From positions 248,001 to 312,000 of the forward strand of contig NZ_JABBYJ010000002.1 of assembly GCF_012932565.1 (NCBI RefSeq): a stretch of DNA of 64,000 nucleotides. Direction: 5' to 3'. Positions 54,256 to 64,000 of this stretch are shown here, piece by piece. Position 1 is the stretch's first letter, and every line of letters starts with the position of its first letter. The position numbers were made by a program, and so were the translations under genes. Origin of the DNA: Sneathiella limimaris (GTDB lineage Bacteria; Pseudomonadota; Alphaproteobacteria; Sneathiellales; Sneathiellaceae). Below the pieces are notes generated by a model, which saw nothing but the letters and a program-made list of their open reading frames with translations, made no database searches and was not told the origin of the DNA.

Positions 54256-56170
54256 CCTGATCCTCCTTATTCAAAGGAGTTTCAGAAACCTTACTCTCAA
54301 CACCGCCTTTACGGGCAGATTTTAGCCGCATAGCCTCCTGCAGCAGGTCACGTGCTATCGGGGCAGCCGCTTTTGAACCACTTCCGCCATGTTCTACAAT
54401 CACAGAGACAGCATAGCGCGGCTCATCATAAGGAGCATAAGCCACAAACAGGGCATGATCCCGGTATTCCCAGGGCTTTTCATCAGATTTCAGAACCCCG
54501 GTCAGTCGTTCTTTCTTGGAAATGCGGCGAACCTGTGCCGTCCCGGACTTACCCGCCATTTTCCATTCCCGATCAGGTCTGGATCCACGGCCTGTTCCTT
54601 TATCCCCGTTCATCACATCATACATGCCAGCAAGCACACTTCGAAGGGCCGACTGATCCACACCCATGTCTGGCGCCGGAGGTTGCACTGGAATTTCAGC
54701 TTCCTGTCCCTCCTCCGCGTTAAGGATATGATATTTCTGTTTAATTAATCGGGGGCTGACTTTCTTGCCACCGTTGGCCAATCGCGCTGTCATGACAGCC
54801 AGTTGCAGCGGCGTTGTCAGCACATATCCCTGCCCGATGCCTGCATTGAATGTATCCCCAACCTGCCAGCGCTCTCCGCGCACAGCCTGTTTCCAGTTCG
54901 TCGTTGGGATCAGGCCCCGCTTCTCACCATAAAGATCAAGCCCCTGCCGATCGCCAAGACCAAAGCGTTCGGCAACCTCTGCTATGCGGTCAATACCGAC
55001 TTTGCGGGCAATATCATAAAAATAAACGTCACAAGATTGCTCAATTGCCTCTCGCAAGTTCATCTTGCCATGCCCACCCCGCTTCCAGCAGTGGAACTTG
55101 TGACGGCCCAACATCGTATGACCACCGCAAAAAGTCGTGTATTCAGGTGTAATCACACCGGATTCAACGGCTGCCAACGCAACAATCATTTTGAAAGTGG
55201 ATCCGGGCGGATATTGACCGGTCACAGCCTTGTTGCTCAATGGATGTTTCGGATTGGATTGCAGCTCCCGCCATTCACGGACGCTAATACCGGTGGTAAA
55301 GCTGTTCGGATCAAAGCTTGGAACAGATACCATGGATAAAATATCGCCGGTATGCACATCCATCACCACTGCAGCCGCACTTTCCTCACCCATCCGGCGC
55401 GATGCATATTGCTGCAGCTTGGCATCGATAGTCAGTTCGATATCGGCGCCCGCTGTTCCTTCCTGACGGCTCAGTTCGCGGATCACGCGGCCATAGGCAT
55501 TCGCCTCTACCCGACTTGTCCCCGCTGTTCCGCGAAGCGCATGATCATAGTATTTCTCAATTCCATTCTTGCCGATTTTGAAACCTGGCAATTCCAACAA
55601 CGGATCCGGTTCCAAATTCTTCAGGTCGCGCTCAGATACAGATCCAACATATCCAACGGTATGCGCAAACAGCGGACCGTATGGATAATGGCGGGTTTCA
55701 CCCACATCGAGCTGAATACCCGGCAATTCAGGACTGTGGATATTGATCCGAGAGAATTCCTCCCATGTCAGGTTCTCCATGACTGGAATAGGAACAAAAC
55801 CCCGTTTTCGCTTGGTTTCTTTCAAAACCCGTTCCCGATCAGAGGGAGAGACAGGAACCAATTGCGATAGCCGATCCAACGTTTTTTCAACGCTTTTGGT
55901 CTGCTCACGAATAATCACAACCCGATAATTCTGGCGATTGCTTGCAACTTCCACACCGAAGCGATCATGGATCCGCCCCCGAAGAGGCGCCAGGAGCCGG
56001 ATGTTCATCCGGTTTTCGTTCGCCATCATGGCGTATTCGTCGGATTGGATAACCTGCAGGTAATAAAGCCGTCCGGCCAGAACCGACATCAAGGCGGCCT
56101 GCCCGCCTGCCAGGATTAGGGACCGGCGGGTAAAGGTACCAACTTTTTCCTTATCACGTGCACGGGACAT
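54248..56170 (-). CDS. mrdA: penicillin-binding protein 2
   Basis: This 640-residue transpeptidase cross-links lateral wall peptidoglycan. A single N-terminal membrane anchor (SLILAGGQAALMSVLAGRLY), a dimerisation domain and the transpeptidase domain with GQYPPGSTFKMIVALAAVES (active Ser in STFK), SCDVYFYDIA (SxD box) and KMAGKSGTAQVRRI (KSGT) are seen. The end is a charged tail rich in Lys and Glu. It lies 1 base after mreD and overlaps rodA by 8 bases. Confidence 0.97.
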   Translation of the reverse strand: MSRARDKEKVGTFTRRSLILAGGQAALMSVLAGRLYYLQVIQSDEYAMMANENRMNIRLLAPLRGRIHDRFGVEVASNRQNYRVVIIREQTKSVEKTLDRLSQLVPVSPSDRERVLKETKRKRGFVPIPVMENLTWEEFSRINIHSPELPGIQLDVGETRHYPYGPLFAHTVGYVGSVSERDLKNLEPDPLLELPGFKIGKNGIEKYYDHALRGTAGTSRVEANAYGRVIRELSRQEGTAGADIELTIDAKLQQYASRRMGEESAAAVVMDVHTGDILSMVSVPSFDPNSFTTGISVREWRELQSNPKHPLSNKAVTGQYPPGSTFKMIVALAAVESGVITPEYTTFCGGHTMLGRHKFHCWKRGGHGKMNLREAIEQSCDVYFYDIARKVGIDRIAEVAERFGLGDRQGLDLYGEKRGLIPTTNWKQAVRGERWQVGDTFNAGIGQGYVLTTPLQLAVMTARLANGGKKVSPRLIKQKYHILNAEEGQEAEIPVQPPAPDMGVDQSALRSVLAGMYDVMNGDKGTGRGSRPDREWKMAGKSGTAQVRRISKKERLTGVLKSDEKPWEYRDHALFVAYAPYDEPRYAVSVIVEHGGSGSKAAAPIARDLLQEAMRLKSARKGGVESKVSETPLNKEDQDA

Positions 56171-56171
56171 C

Positions 56172-56687
56172 TTAAATATGCCTCAGCAAACTGCCTTGGA
56201 CCAAAGCGAAACACCAGACCACAGGCGGGAAAATCAGGACCGTCAATCCATACTGAACGAGCACAGGTATGATCGGCAAGAAGGTGAAGGAGATGATGCA
56301 AGCCAGAAGCCAGCTCAGGATTGCAATTGCCGCACCGACCAAAAGAAATCCCCACCAGGTCAAAATAAATGCCTTACCAACAAAAACCTGACGCTGAGTG
56401 ATCGCTATGCCATGAACCACGAGAAGGGTTAGCGAACTCAGTCCCATCGGCGTCCCAGTCAGGATATCAAACAGAAGACCCAAGATAAAAACCATGGGTG
56501 CCGGCAACAGATAGGGACGATGCAAACTCCAGTAAAAAACCGCGATCATCAAAAAAGACGGGGTCACCGTCGCATATCCGCTGATCCGAATGGGAACAAC
56601 GCTCAGCAGGATCAGCAGAAAAGACAGCAGAAATGGAATACTGCCTCTTGCCAGTCTGTTGATTTGATATGAAATGGTGGGCGTCAC
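56172..56687 (-). CDS. mreD: rod shape-determining protein MreD
   Basis: This 171-residue membrane protein has five or six hydrophobic helices and the MreD block FYWSLHRPYLLPAPMVFILG followed by GLLFDILTGTPMGLSSLTLL. It links MreC to the elongation machinery. The start is a GTG at 56687, 15 bases after mreC; the stop is 1 base before mrdA. Confidence 0.92.
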   Translation of the reverse strand: MTPTISYQINRLARGSIPFLLSFLLILLSVVPIRISGYATVTPSFLMIAVFYWSLHRPYLLPAPMVFILGLLFDILTGTPMGLSSLTLLVVHGIAITQRQVFVGKAFILTWWGFLLVGAAIAILSWLLACIISFTFLPIIPVLVQYGLTVLIFPPVVWCFALVQGSLLRHI

Positions 56688-56702
56688 CTTCGTGTCACCT
56701 TA

Positions 56703-57593
56703 TCAGTTTACCAATTGGCTTTCACCAAGATCACCAGGGTTGGTGTGTTTATCTGTCAAACCCGGCAGGTCGTAGCGCAGAACGCTGACATGCTCAAGCC
56801 TTGACCAGTCGGCATAAGCCTGAACCCGAACCTGCCCCTCAACAACAGAGGAGACAATTCCGATCGGCCAGCCGGCAGGTAGCAAGCCGCCATCGCCACT
56901 TGTCACCACTCGGTCACCGGGGGATACCTGGGCATTTGTCGGCAAAAATTCAAGCTTTGGTGAGGTCGAGTTATCCCCCACCAGAATTCCTTTATACCGG
57001 GAATTTTCAAGCGCCACGGGAATGCGGGAGTTAAGGTCAGTCAGAAGCAGAACACGGGCGGACTGATGCCCCACCTCGACCACTCGGCCAATGACACCAT
57101 GTGGACCTACTGCTGCCTGTCCCACACGAACCCCATCCAGAGTTCCGGCACCCAATAACAGTGTCCGAACGAAAGGGCCGCCGCTATCACCGACAACCCG
57201 CGCTGTAATCGGCAGAACCAGCGGATCCTCCAGCGCGTTCAGCATGCGGCGATAATAATCGTTTTCCTTCTCCAGAACCCGGCTGATGGATTGCCATTTC
57301 AGCAATCTCTCATTCTGCTGGCGGAGACGCTCATTTTCCTCAACAAGGCTCGCAAGCTCCTGCACCCGCTCAATACCCTTGTTCAAGGCATTAATGGGTT
57401 GAGACAAAGTGCTTAAGACCGGCGACAGGGTATCCGTGCTGATCGTCCGAACCCGTTCCATCAGAACAAGATCCACTTTACCGAGGACCAGAAGAACGAT
57501 GGACAGACCGATCAGGGACAGAAAGGCAAAGCGCTGAAAAAAGACTTTCAGCGGGATCGCCAGTTTCCAGGCTGAATCCTGACCTAGTGCCAT
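56703..57593 (-). CDS. mreC: rod shape-determining protein MreC
   Basis: This 296-residue protein has a short cytoplasmic head, one membrane helix (about residues 19-42), a coiled coil (about 75-120, with KGIERVQELASLVEENERLR) and the two beta domains of MreC, with ARVVGDSGGPFVRTLLLGAG and SPGDRVVTSGDGGLLPAGWP. It organises the elongasome from the periplasm. It starts 47 bases after mreB. Confidence 0.95.
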   Translation of the reverse strand: MALGQDSAWKLAIPLKVFFQRFAFLSLIGLSIVLLVLGKVDLVLMERVRTISTDTLSPVLSTLSQPINALNKGIERVQELASLVEENERLRQQNERLLKWQSISRVLEKENDYYRRMLNALEDPLVLPITARVVGDSGGPFVRTLLLGAGTLDGVRVGQAAVGPHGVIGRVVEVGHQSARVLLLTDLNSRIPVALENSRYKGILVGDNSTSPKLEFLPTNAQVSPGDRVVTSGDGGLLPAGWPIGIVSSVVEGQVRVQAYADWSRLEHVSVLRYDLPGLTDKHTNPGDLGESQLVN

Positions 57594-57640
57594 TCACCAA
57601 ACTCCCAACTAAGGACCATCAACTCTCCTGCTTAATTCTC

Positions 57641-59001
<1,361 letters not shown>

Positions 59002-59030
59002 AAAAAAACCGGCATCATTATGACGCCGGC
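59002..59030 (-). terminator. intrinsic terminator of the CoA-transferase gene
   Basis: CCGGCATCAT (59009-59018) pairs with the ATGACGCCGG side (59020-59029, one G-U pair) and seven T follow on the minus strand (59002-59008). The central bases form the small loop. Confidence 0.85.
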
Positions 59031-59062
59031 TCCGATTATTCAGATCTTAGAACGGAATAGTT

Positions 59063-60466
59063 TTACTGCAACCAAACAGGCGCAGAAGACCCAAGTGCAG
59101 GCGACGGGCCGGCATATCGCGGCTGAATTTCTGTGTACCGGACAAGCGGCGCAAGATGCCGGATATCTCCATAAGATGTCTTGCTTGTTTGTTGCAGGGC
59201 GATAACTTCTTCGGGGCTCAGGGACTTCGCCTCCTTTGGATTTTCGACCCGTCCCTGACGCTGGAGCATCATACCCGTTTGACAAAGAGAGACTTTCACG
59301 TGGTAGCTGCCCCCTTCTCTTGCCCGGCGGGCCAACGCCAGCATCGTACCATAGGCTCCCAGATATCCGGTTCCATAGTCTGTGAAATAGACAGGTAGCA
59401 GCTCTGGAAATCCGCCGTGGTCCAGCCCGTTTTCATGGGAAATTCCGGTGACGGTCTGGGCGATTTGCTCCCACCCGGCCCGGTCGCTGAACGGACCGCC
59501 GCTGCCATAACAGTTGATGGACGTGTAGATCAGTCCCGGACGCAATGCCGCTAGCTCTTCAGGACCGAATCCTTTCCCCTCCAAGGCGCCCGGCCGATAA
59601 CCCTGACTAAACACATCCGCATCCTTCACAAGCGTTTTCAACGCTTCTGCCTCCGCGGCGTCCCGCATATCCAGATAGCAACTTCGCTTCCCATGGGAGA
59701 GATCAATCACGAATTTCTTGATCTGCGGAACATGATCCGCCCCGATCATTAAGACATCCGCCCCATATTCCCCAAGGGTGCGTGCTGCCACTGGTCCGGC
59801 AAGGATACGCGTAAGATCGAGTACGCGGATCCCGGCGAGGGGCGGTCCATCTGTCAGAAATGGCTCCGGATCGCTCTCGCCGATTTTCTCAATCTCCACA
59901 ACAGCTTGGGCGGTCAATGCTTGCCCATGGGGGTGGGCCAGCCATTCCTCCTCCGTCCGGACGATCCCGCCGCAGCAGTTCGCCTCGGCAATGGCCCGGT
60001 CCAGATCCTCAGCCGTCCATTTGGCGACAGCCTTGCCAATACTTTGCGGATTAAAATCACAACCCAAAATCTCCAGCACCTTTGCCTTCATATGGGCCAT
60101 GCCAAAATGCGGCATAAAGAGCCGATCATCCTTTGTGTGATAAGGGGCGATAGTAGCATAGGCCTGCTGGGCGAGCGTTGAGTCCCGCATCGGCACATAA
60201 GATCCATCTGCTTGCTTGAATTCCAGATGATTGGCACTGGCGAGCGCCGCCGCTGCATGGCGCGCATCCACCGAAACGGCATCGCTCCGGCCTGTCTTCA
60301 ATTTCCAGATATCACTAACGGCAACGCCGTTCGCCGCCAGAATGGCAGCCCCCGTCTCGGCCACCCGAAAGCGGGTCTCATATATGGGGTCAGACCCGGT
60401 GATGGATACAGACGGCTCATCCTCGAGCCCCCGCACCCGCATCAATTCCTCAAAGGCGTTTATCAT
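59063..60466 (-). CDS. CaiB/BaiF family CoA-transferase
   Basis: This 467-residue protein belongs to family III CoA-transferases. The core starts at about residue 205 with LAGIRVLDLTRILAGPVAAR and continues with LGEYGADVLMIGADHVPQ, KRSCYLDMRDAAEAEALKTL, VFSQGYRPGALEGKGFGPEE and YFTDYGTGYLGAYGTMLALA. About 200 extra N-terminal residues precede it and look like a partial second copy of the fold. I set the start at the ATG at 60466; the longer frame would run through the ilvC terminator. Donor and acceptor are unknown. It lies downstream of ilvC, separated by that terminator. Confidence 0.85.
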   Translation of the reverse strand: MINAFEELMRVRGLEDEPSVSITGSDPIYETRFRVAETGAAILAANGVAVSDIWKLKTGRSDAVSVDARHAAAALASANHLEFKQADGSYVPMRDSTLAQQAYATIAPYHTKDDRLFMPHFGMAHMKAKVLEILGCDFNPQSIGKAVAKWTAEDLDRAIAEANCCGGIVRTEEEWLAHPHGQALTAQAVVEIEKIGESDPEPFLTDGPPLAGIRVLDLTRILAGPVAARTLGEYGADVLMIGADHVPQIKKFVIDLSHGKRSCYLDMRDAAEAEALKTLVKDADVFSQGYRPGALEGKGFGPEELAALRPGLIYTSINCYGSGGPFSDRAGWEQIAQTVTGISHENGLDHGGFPELLPVYFTDYGTGYLGAYGTMLALARRAREGGSYHVKVSLCQTGMMLQRQGRVENPKEAKSLSPEEVIALQQTSKTSYGDIRHLAPLVRYTEIQPRYAGPSPALGSSAPVWLQ

Positions 60467-60540
60467 TTTTCTTATACCTTGGATTTTTAAAACTTGGTTT
60501 GTCCCCAAGTCTAAGGGAGGAGGCAAAGCCTTGCAAAAAC

Positions 60541-60572
60541 AAAAAAACCGGCCCCTTTTCAGGAGCCGGTTT
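60541..60572 (-). terminator. intrinsic terminator of the ilv operon
   Basis: AAACCGGC (60545-60552) pairs perfectly with GCCGGTTT (60565-60572) around 12 bases; the minus strand continues with a T-run. It closes ilvC. Confidence 0.9.
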
Positions 60573-60596
60573 CTGTAACTCAATCCTAAATCCAGA

Positions 60597-61634
<1,038 letters not shown>

Positions 61635-61686
61635 CTAAAAAATATTCTGTATGTTCTGAATTTATTTCTGGTTCGGACCCGTGACC

Positions 61687-62196
61687 TTAAATGGTGCCAC
61701 TGCCGCGTTTGACTGCCACAATACCCGTGCGGCAAACTTCCGTTTTTCCAAGAGGTTCCATCAGTTCCACGAAGGCTTTCACCTTGTCGCGGTTCCCTGT
61801 AACCTCAAAAACAAAGGAGGTTTCCGTGGTATCCACCGCATGAGCCCGGAAAATATCCGCCATGCGCAGGGCCTCAACCCGTTTCTCTCCCTTACACTCG
61901 ACTTTAACCAGGGCCATTTCCCGCTCAACGCTTGGCCCATCGATAGTCAAATCGACGATTTTATGAACCGGCACCAGCCCTTCAAGCTGAGCCTTGATCT
62001 GGGCGATCACCATCTCGGTGCCTGTCGTGACAATTGTAATACGGGAGAGGTTCTGTGCCTCGTCCACCTTCGCCACTGTCAGGCTTTCAATATTATAGCC
62101 GCGTCCGGAAAACAGCCCGACAACGCGCGCCAGCACACCAAATTCATTATCAACCAGTACCGCGATGGTATGTCTGTGAAAATCAATATCTTTCAT
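61687..62196 (-). CDS. ilvN: acetolactate synthase small (regulatory) subunit
   Basis: This 169-residue protein has the ACT domain near the N-terminus (HTIAVLVDNEFGVLARVVGL, FSGRGYNIESLTVAKVDEAQ) that binds valine for feedback control, followed by the ALS small-subunit C-terminal domain (EVTGNRDKVKAFVELMEPLG). It activates the large subunit. It starts 76 bases after ilvB. Gene letters follow common alphaproteobacterial use (also written ilvH). Confidence 0.96.
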   Translation of the reverse strand: MKDIDFHRHTIAVLVDNEFGVLARVVGLFSGRGYNIESLTVAKVDEAQNLSRITIVTTGTEMVIAQIKAQLEGLVPVHKIVDLTIDGPSVEREMALVKVECKGEKRVEALRMADIFRAHAVDTTETSFVFEVTGNRDKVKAFVELMEPLGKTEVCRTGIVAVKRGSGTI

Positions 62197-62272
62197 TTTG
62201 TCCAGGTATTCTCTTGGGGGTCATGTTCGACCGAATTTATAACAGAATGATGAAACCGTTCGGCAACACCCC

Positions 62273-64000
62273 TTACACCAGCGTCATGCCCTGAGAAGAA
62301 ACCTCAGGTCCTTCCCCTTCCTCCTGATCCGCCAGCAGCATTTCATTATGCGCCGCGCCAGAAGGCACCATTGGGAATACATTTTCCTGCTTGTCGACCA
62401 GCATGTCTACCAGAACCGGCCCCTTGATCTTGATCATCTCCTTGATGCAGTCATCCACTTCCCCCGCCTCATGACAGCGAAGACCGGTTGCCCCAAAGGC
62501 TTCGGCAAGTTTCACAAAGTCCGGCAGGGCATCCATGTAACTTTCGGAATAGCGGCCGCCATGCAGCAGTTCCTGCCACTGGCGCACCATGCCCATATAT
62601 TCGTTATTGAGGATGAAGATCTTCACCGGCAAGCGATACTGGATGATGGTGGCAATCTCTTGAATATTCATCATGGTAGAGGCTTCACCGGCCACATCCA
62701 CCACAAGCGCATCCGGATGGGCAATCTGCACACCCATGGCAGCGGGCAGACCATAACCCATGGTGCCAAGGCCACCAGAGGTCATCCACCGGTTTGGTTC
62801 CTCAAATTCCAGATACTGGGCAGCCCACATCTGGTGCTGGCCAACCTCAGTCGTGAAATAGCGATCCATCCCTTTTGTCAGCTCGTTCAGGCGGGTCAGC
62901 GCATATTGCGGCTTGATCACATCGCCATTTTGCTCAAAGCCGAGGCATTTGCGGGACCGCCAGCCTTCAATCTGCTTCCACCATTTTTCAAGCGCCTTGG
63001 CGTCGGGCTTACAGACCTCTGACTTCCAGACCTTGACCATATCTTCCAGCACGTGGCCCACATCGCCAACAATCGGAATATCCACCTTGATATTCTTGTT
63101 GATGGAGGAAGGATCGATATCCACATGGATTTTCTTCGAGTTGGGGGAGAACGCATCCAGACGCCCGGTAATCCGGTCATCAAAGCGCGCGCCGATACAA
63201 ATCATCACATCGCAATCATGCATGGCGTTGTTGGCTTCGAACGTGCCATGCATACCCAGCATCCCAAGGAACTGCTTGTCAGACGCAGGATAGGCACCCA
63301 GGCCCATCAGTGTATTTGTGATCGGATAACCGGTCATACGGACAAACTGGGTCAGAACCTTTGCCGCTTTCGGACCAGAGTTAATGACGCCGCCGCCTGT
63401 GTAGAAGATCGGCCGCTTGGCGCCTGCGATCAGTTTCACTGCCTGCTTGATAGCTTTCAGATCGCCCTTCACTTGCGGGTTATAGCTCTTATGCTGGACA
63501 AGGCTTGGCGGTGTATAATTCTTGCTTGGCTGGAACTGCACGTCTTTTGGCAGGTCGATCACAACCGGGCCCGGACGGCCAGTTGTCGCCACATGAAACG
63601 CTTCGTGCATAGTGCGGGCCAGATCATCCGCATCCTTGACCAGATAGTTATGCTTGGTCACAGGGCGGGTAATACCAACGGTGTCCGCTTCCTGAAACGC
63701 ATCGTTGCCAATCAAATGAGTTGCCACCTGCCCGGTGAGGCAGATAATCGGAATACTGTCGAGCTTGGCATCGGCAAGGCCGGTCACTGCATTGGTCGCA
63801 CCCGGACCAGAGGTCACGAGAACAACACCTGGCTTACCGGTGGAGCGGGCATACCCTTCGGCAGCATGAACCGCGCCGCCTTCCTGACGAACCAGAATGT
63901 GGCGAATGCTATTTTGCTTGAACAGCTCATCGTAAATGGGGAGCACAGCACCGCCAGGATAGCCGAACACCACCTCGACACCCTGATCAATGAGTGCCTT
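62273..64000 (-). CDS. ilvB: acetolactate synthase large subunit (5' end beyond the window)
   Basis: The coding region runs off the right edge: the bases beyond 63973 continue in frame as [15 protein letters not shown], so the start lies outside. The visible 575 residues carry [16 protein letters not shown], the catalytic Glu in [20 protein letters not shown], the FAD-binding middle domain and the thiamine diphosphate motif in [20 protein letters not shown], where the usual GDGS reads GEAS. It condenses pyruvate with pyruvate or 2-oxobutyrate. Followed by ilvN and ilvC. Confidence 0.96.
   Translation of the reverse strand, partial: KALIDQGVEVVFGYPGGAVLPIYDELFKQNSIRHILVRQEGGAVHAAEGYARSTGKPGVVLVTSGPGATNAVTGLADAKLDSIPIICLTGQVATHLIGNDAFQEADTVGITRPVTKHNYLVKDADDLARTMHEAFHVATTGRPGPVVIDLPKDVQFQPSKNYTPPSLVQHKSYNPQVKGDLKAIKQAVKLIAGAKRPIFYTGGGVINSGPKAAKVLTQFVRMTGYPITNTLMGLGAYPASDKQFLGMLGMHGTFEANNAMHDCDVMICIGARFDDRITGRLDAFSPNSKKIHVDIDPSSINKNIKVDIPIVGDVGHVLEDMVKVWKSEVCKPDAKALEKWWKQIEGWRSRKCLGFEQNGDVIKPQYALTRLNELTKGMDRYFTTEVGQHQMWAAQYLEFEEPNRWMTSGGLGTMGYGLPAAMGVQIAHPDALVVDVAGEASTMMNIQEIATIIQYRLPVKIFILNNEYMGMVRQWQELLHGGRYSESYMDALPDFVKLAEAFGATGLRCHEAGEVDDCIKEMIKIKGPVLVDMLVDKQENVFPMVPSGAAHNEMLLADQEEGEGPEVSSQGMTLV

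Noticed and set aside
62348-63022. 224-codon open frame antisense to ilvB
   Set aside because: It is fully covered by a well-conserved gene and has no independent signals.

Overview
The window reads as ordinary chromosome of an aerobic, heterotrophic, probably marine alphaproteobacterium of moderate GC. The evidence is a set of alphaproteobacterial hallmarks: a three-gene proton-translocating transhydrogenase (pntAA-pntAB-pntB) preceded by a 42-residue aa3-type oxidase subunit IV, the nucleoid protein GapR (DUF2312), a DUF1244 protein, a short zinc-less L36, and a single-chain 1150-residue indolepyruvate:ferredoxin oxidoreductase. The content (acyl-CoA enzymes, glycolate oxidase, a TRAP transporter, imelysin iron operon) would fit a Sneathiella/Kiloniella-like bacterium, but the genus is only a guess. 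I see no tRNA or rRNA gene, insertion sequence, prophage, CRISPR array or replication origin.

Layout. 0.1-5.3 kb: small membrane proteins, a divergent GST/MarR pair sharing a repeated operator, and the pnt operon. 5.4-10 kb: a class II amidotransferase, then a minus-strand run of epimerase, two hotdog thioesterases and an M3 oligopeptidase. 10.1-16.2 kb: indolepyruvate oxidoreductase, a DUF1272 zinc protein, a small hypothetical, a stand-alone 3-hydroxyacyl-CoA dehydrogenase, and a small protein with an Acb2/Tad1-like helical-hairpin segment. 16.3-22.9 kb: class II aldolase, GapR, DUF1244, an ATP-grasp-free carboxylate-amine ligase next to an N-formylglutamate amidohydrolase-like enzyme, pyruvate kinase, and a secreted protein with a PEP-CTERM-like tail. 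23-27.3 kb: glcDEF and rpmJ. 27.4-41.4 kb: methyltransferase, acyl-CoA synthetase, 5'-nucleotidase, HIT protein, DUF2332, histidine kinase, TetR, alpha/beta hydrolase, MaoC and acyl-CoA dehydrogenase divergent from a LysR gene, and a dienoyl-CoA reductase (FadH type).

41.6-49.5 kb: a soluble PAS kinase, then a four-gene iron operon (imelysin, di-haem DUF1111 protein, second imelysin, Tat-exported DUF1513 protein) behind a near-ideal Fur box. 49.6-52.6 kb: a complete TRAP transporter with an intrinsic terminator between the binding protein and its permeases. 53.1-58.7 kb: the elongasome operon mreB-mreC-mreD-mrdA-rodA. 59-64 kb: a CaiB/BaiF CoA-transferase and ilvB(partial)-ilvN-ilvC of branched-chain amino acid synthesis. 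Transcription is mostly from the minus strand.

No large new system stands out. The best leads are regulatory or small: a 13-bp perfect inverted repeat that buries the ribosome binding site of the acyl-CoA synthetase; the Acb2/Tad1-like protein with its own GGAACGTT operator; the MarR-type operator pair and a related palindrome in front of the indolepyruvate oxidoreductase; and the structured 500-base gap between the TetR gene and the alpha/beta hydrolase.
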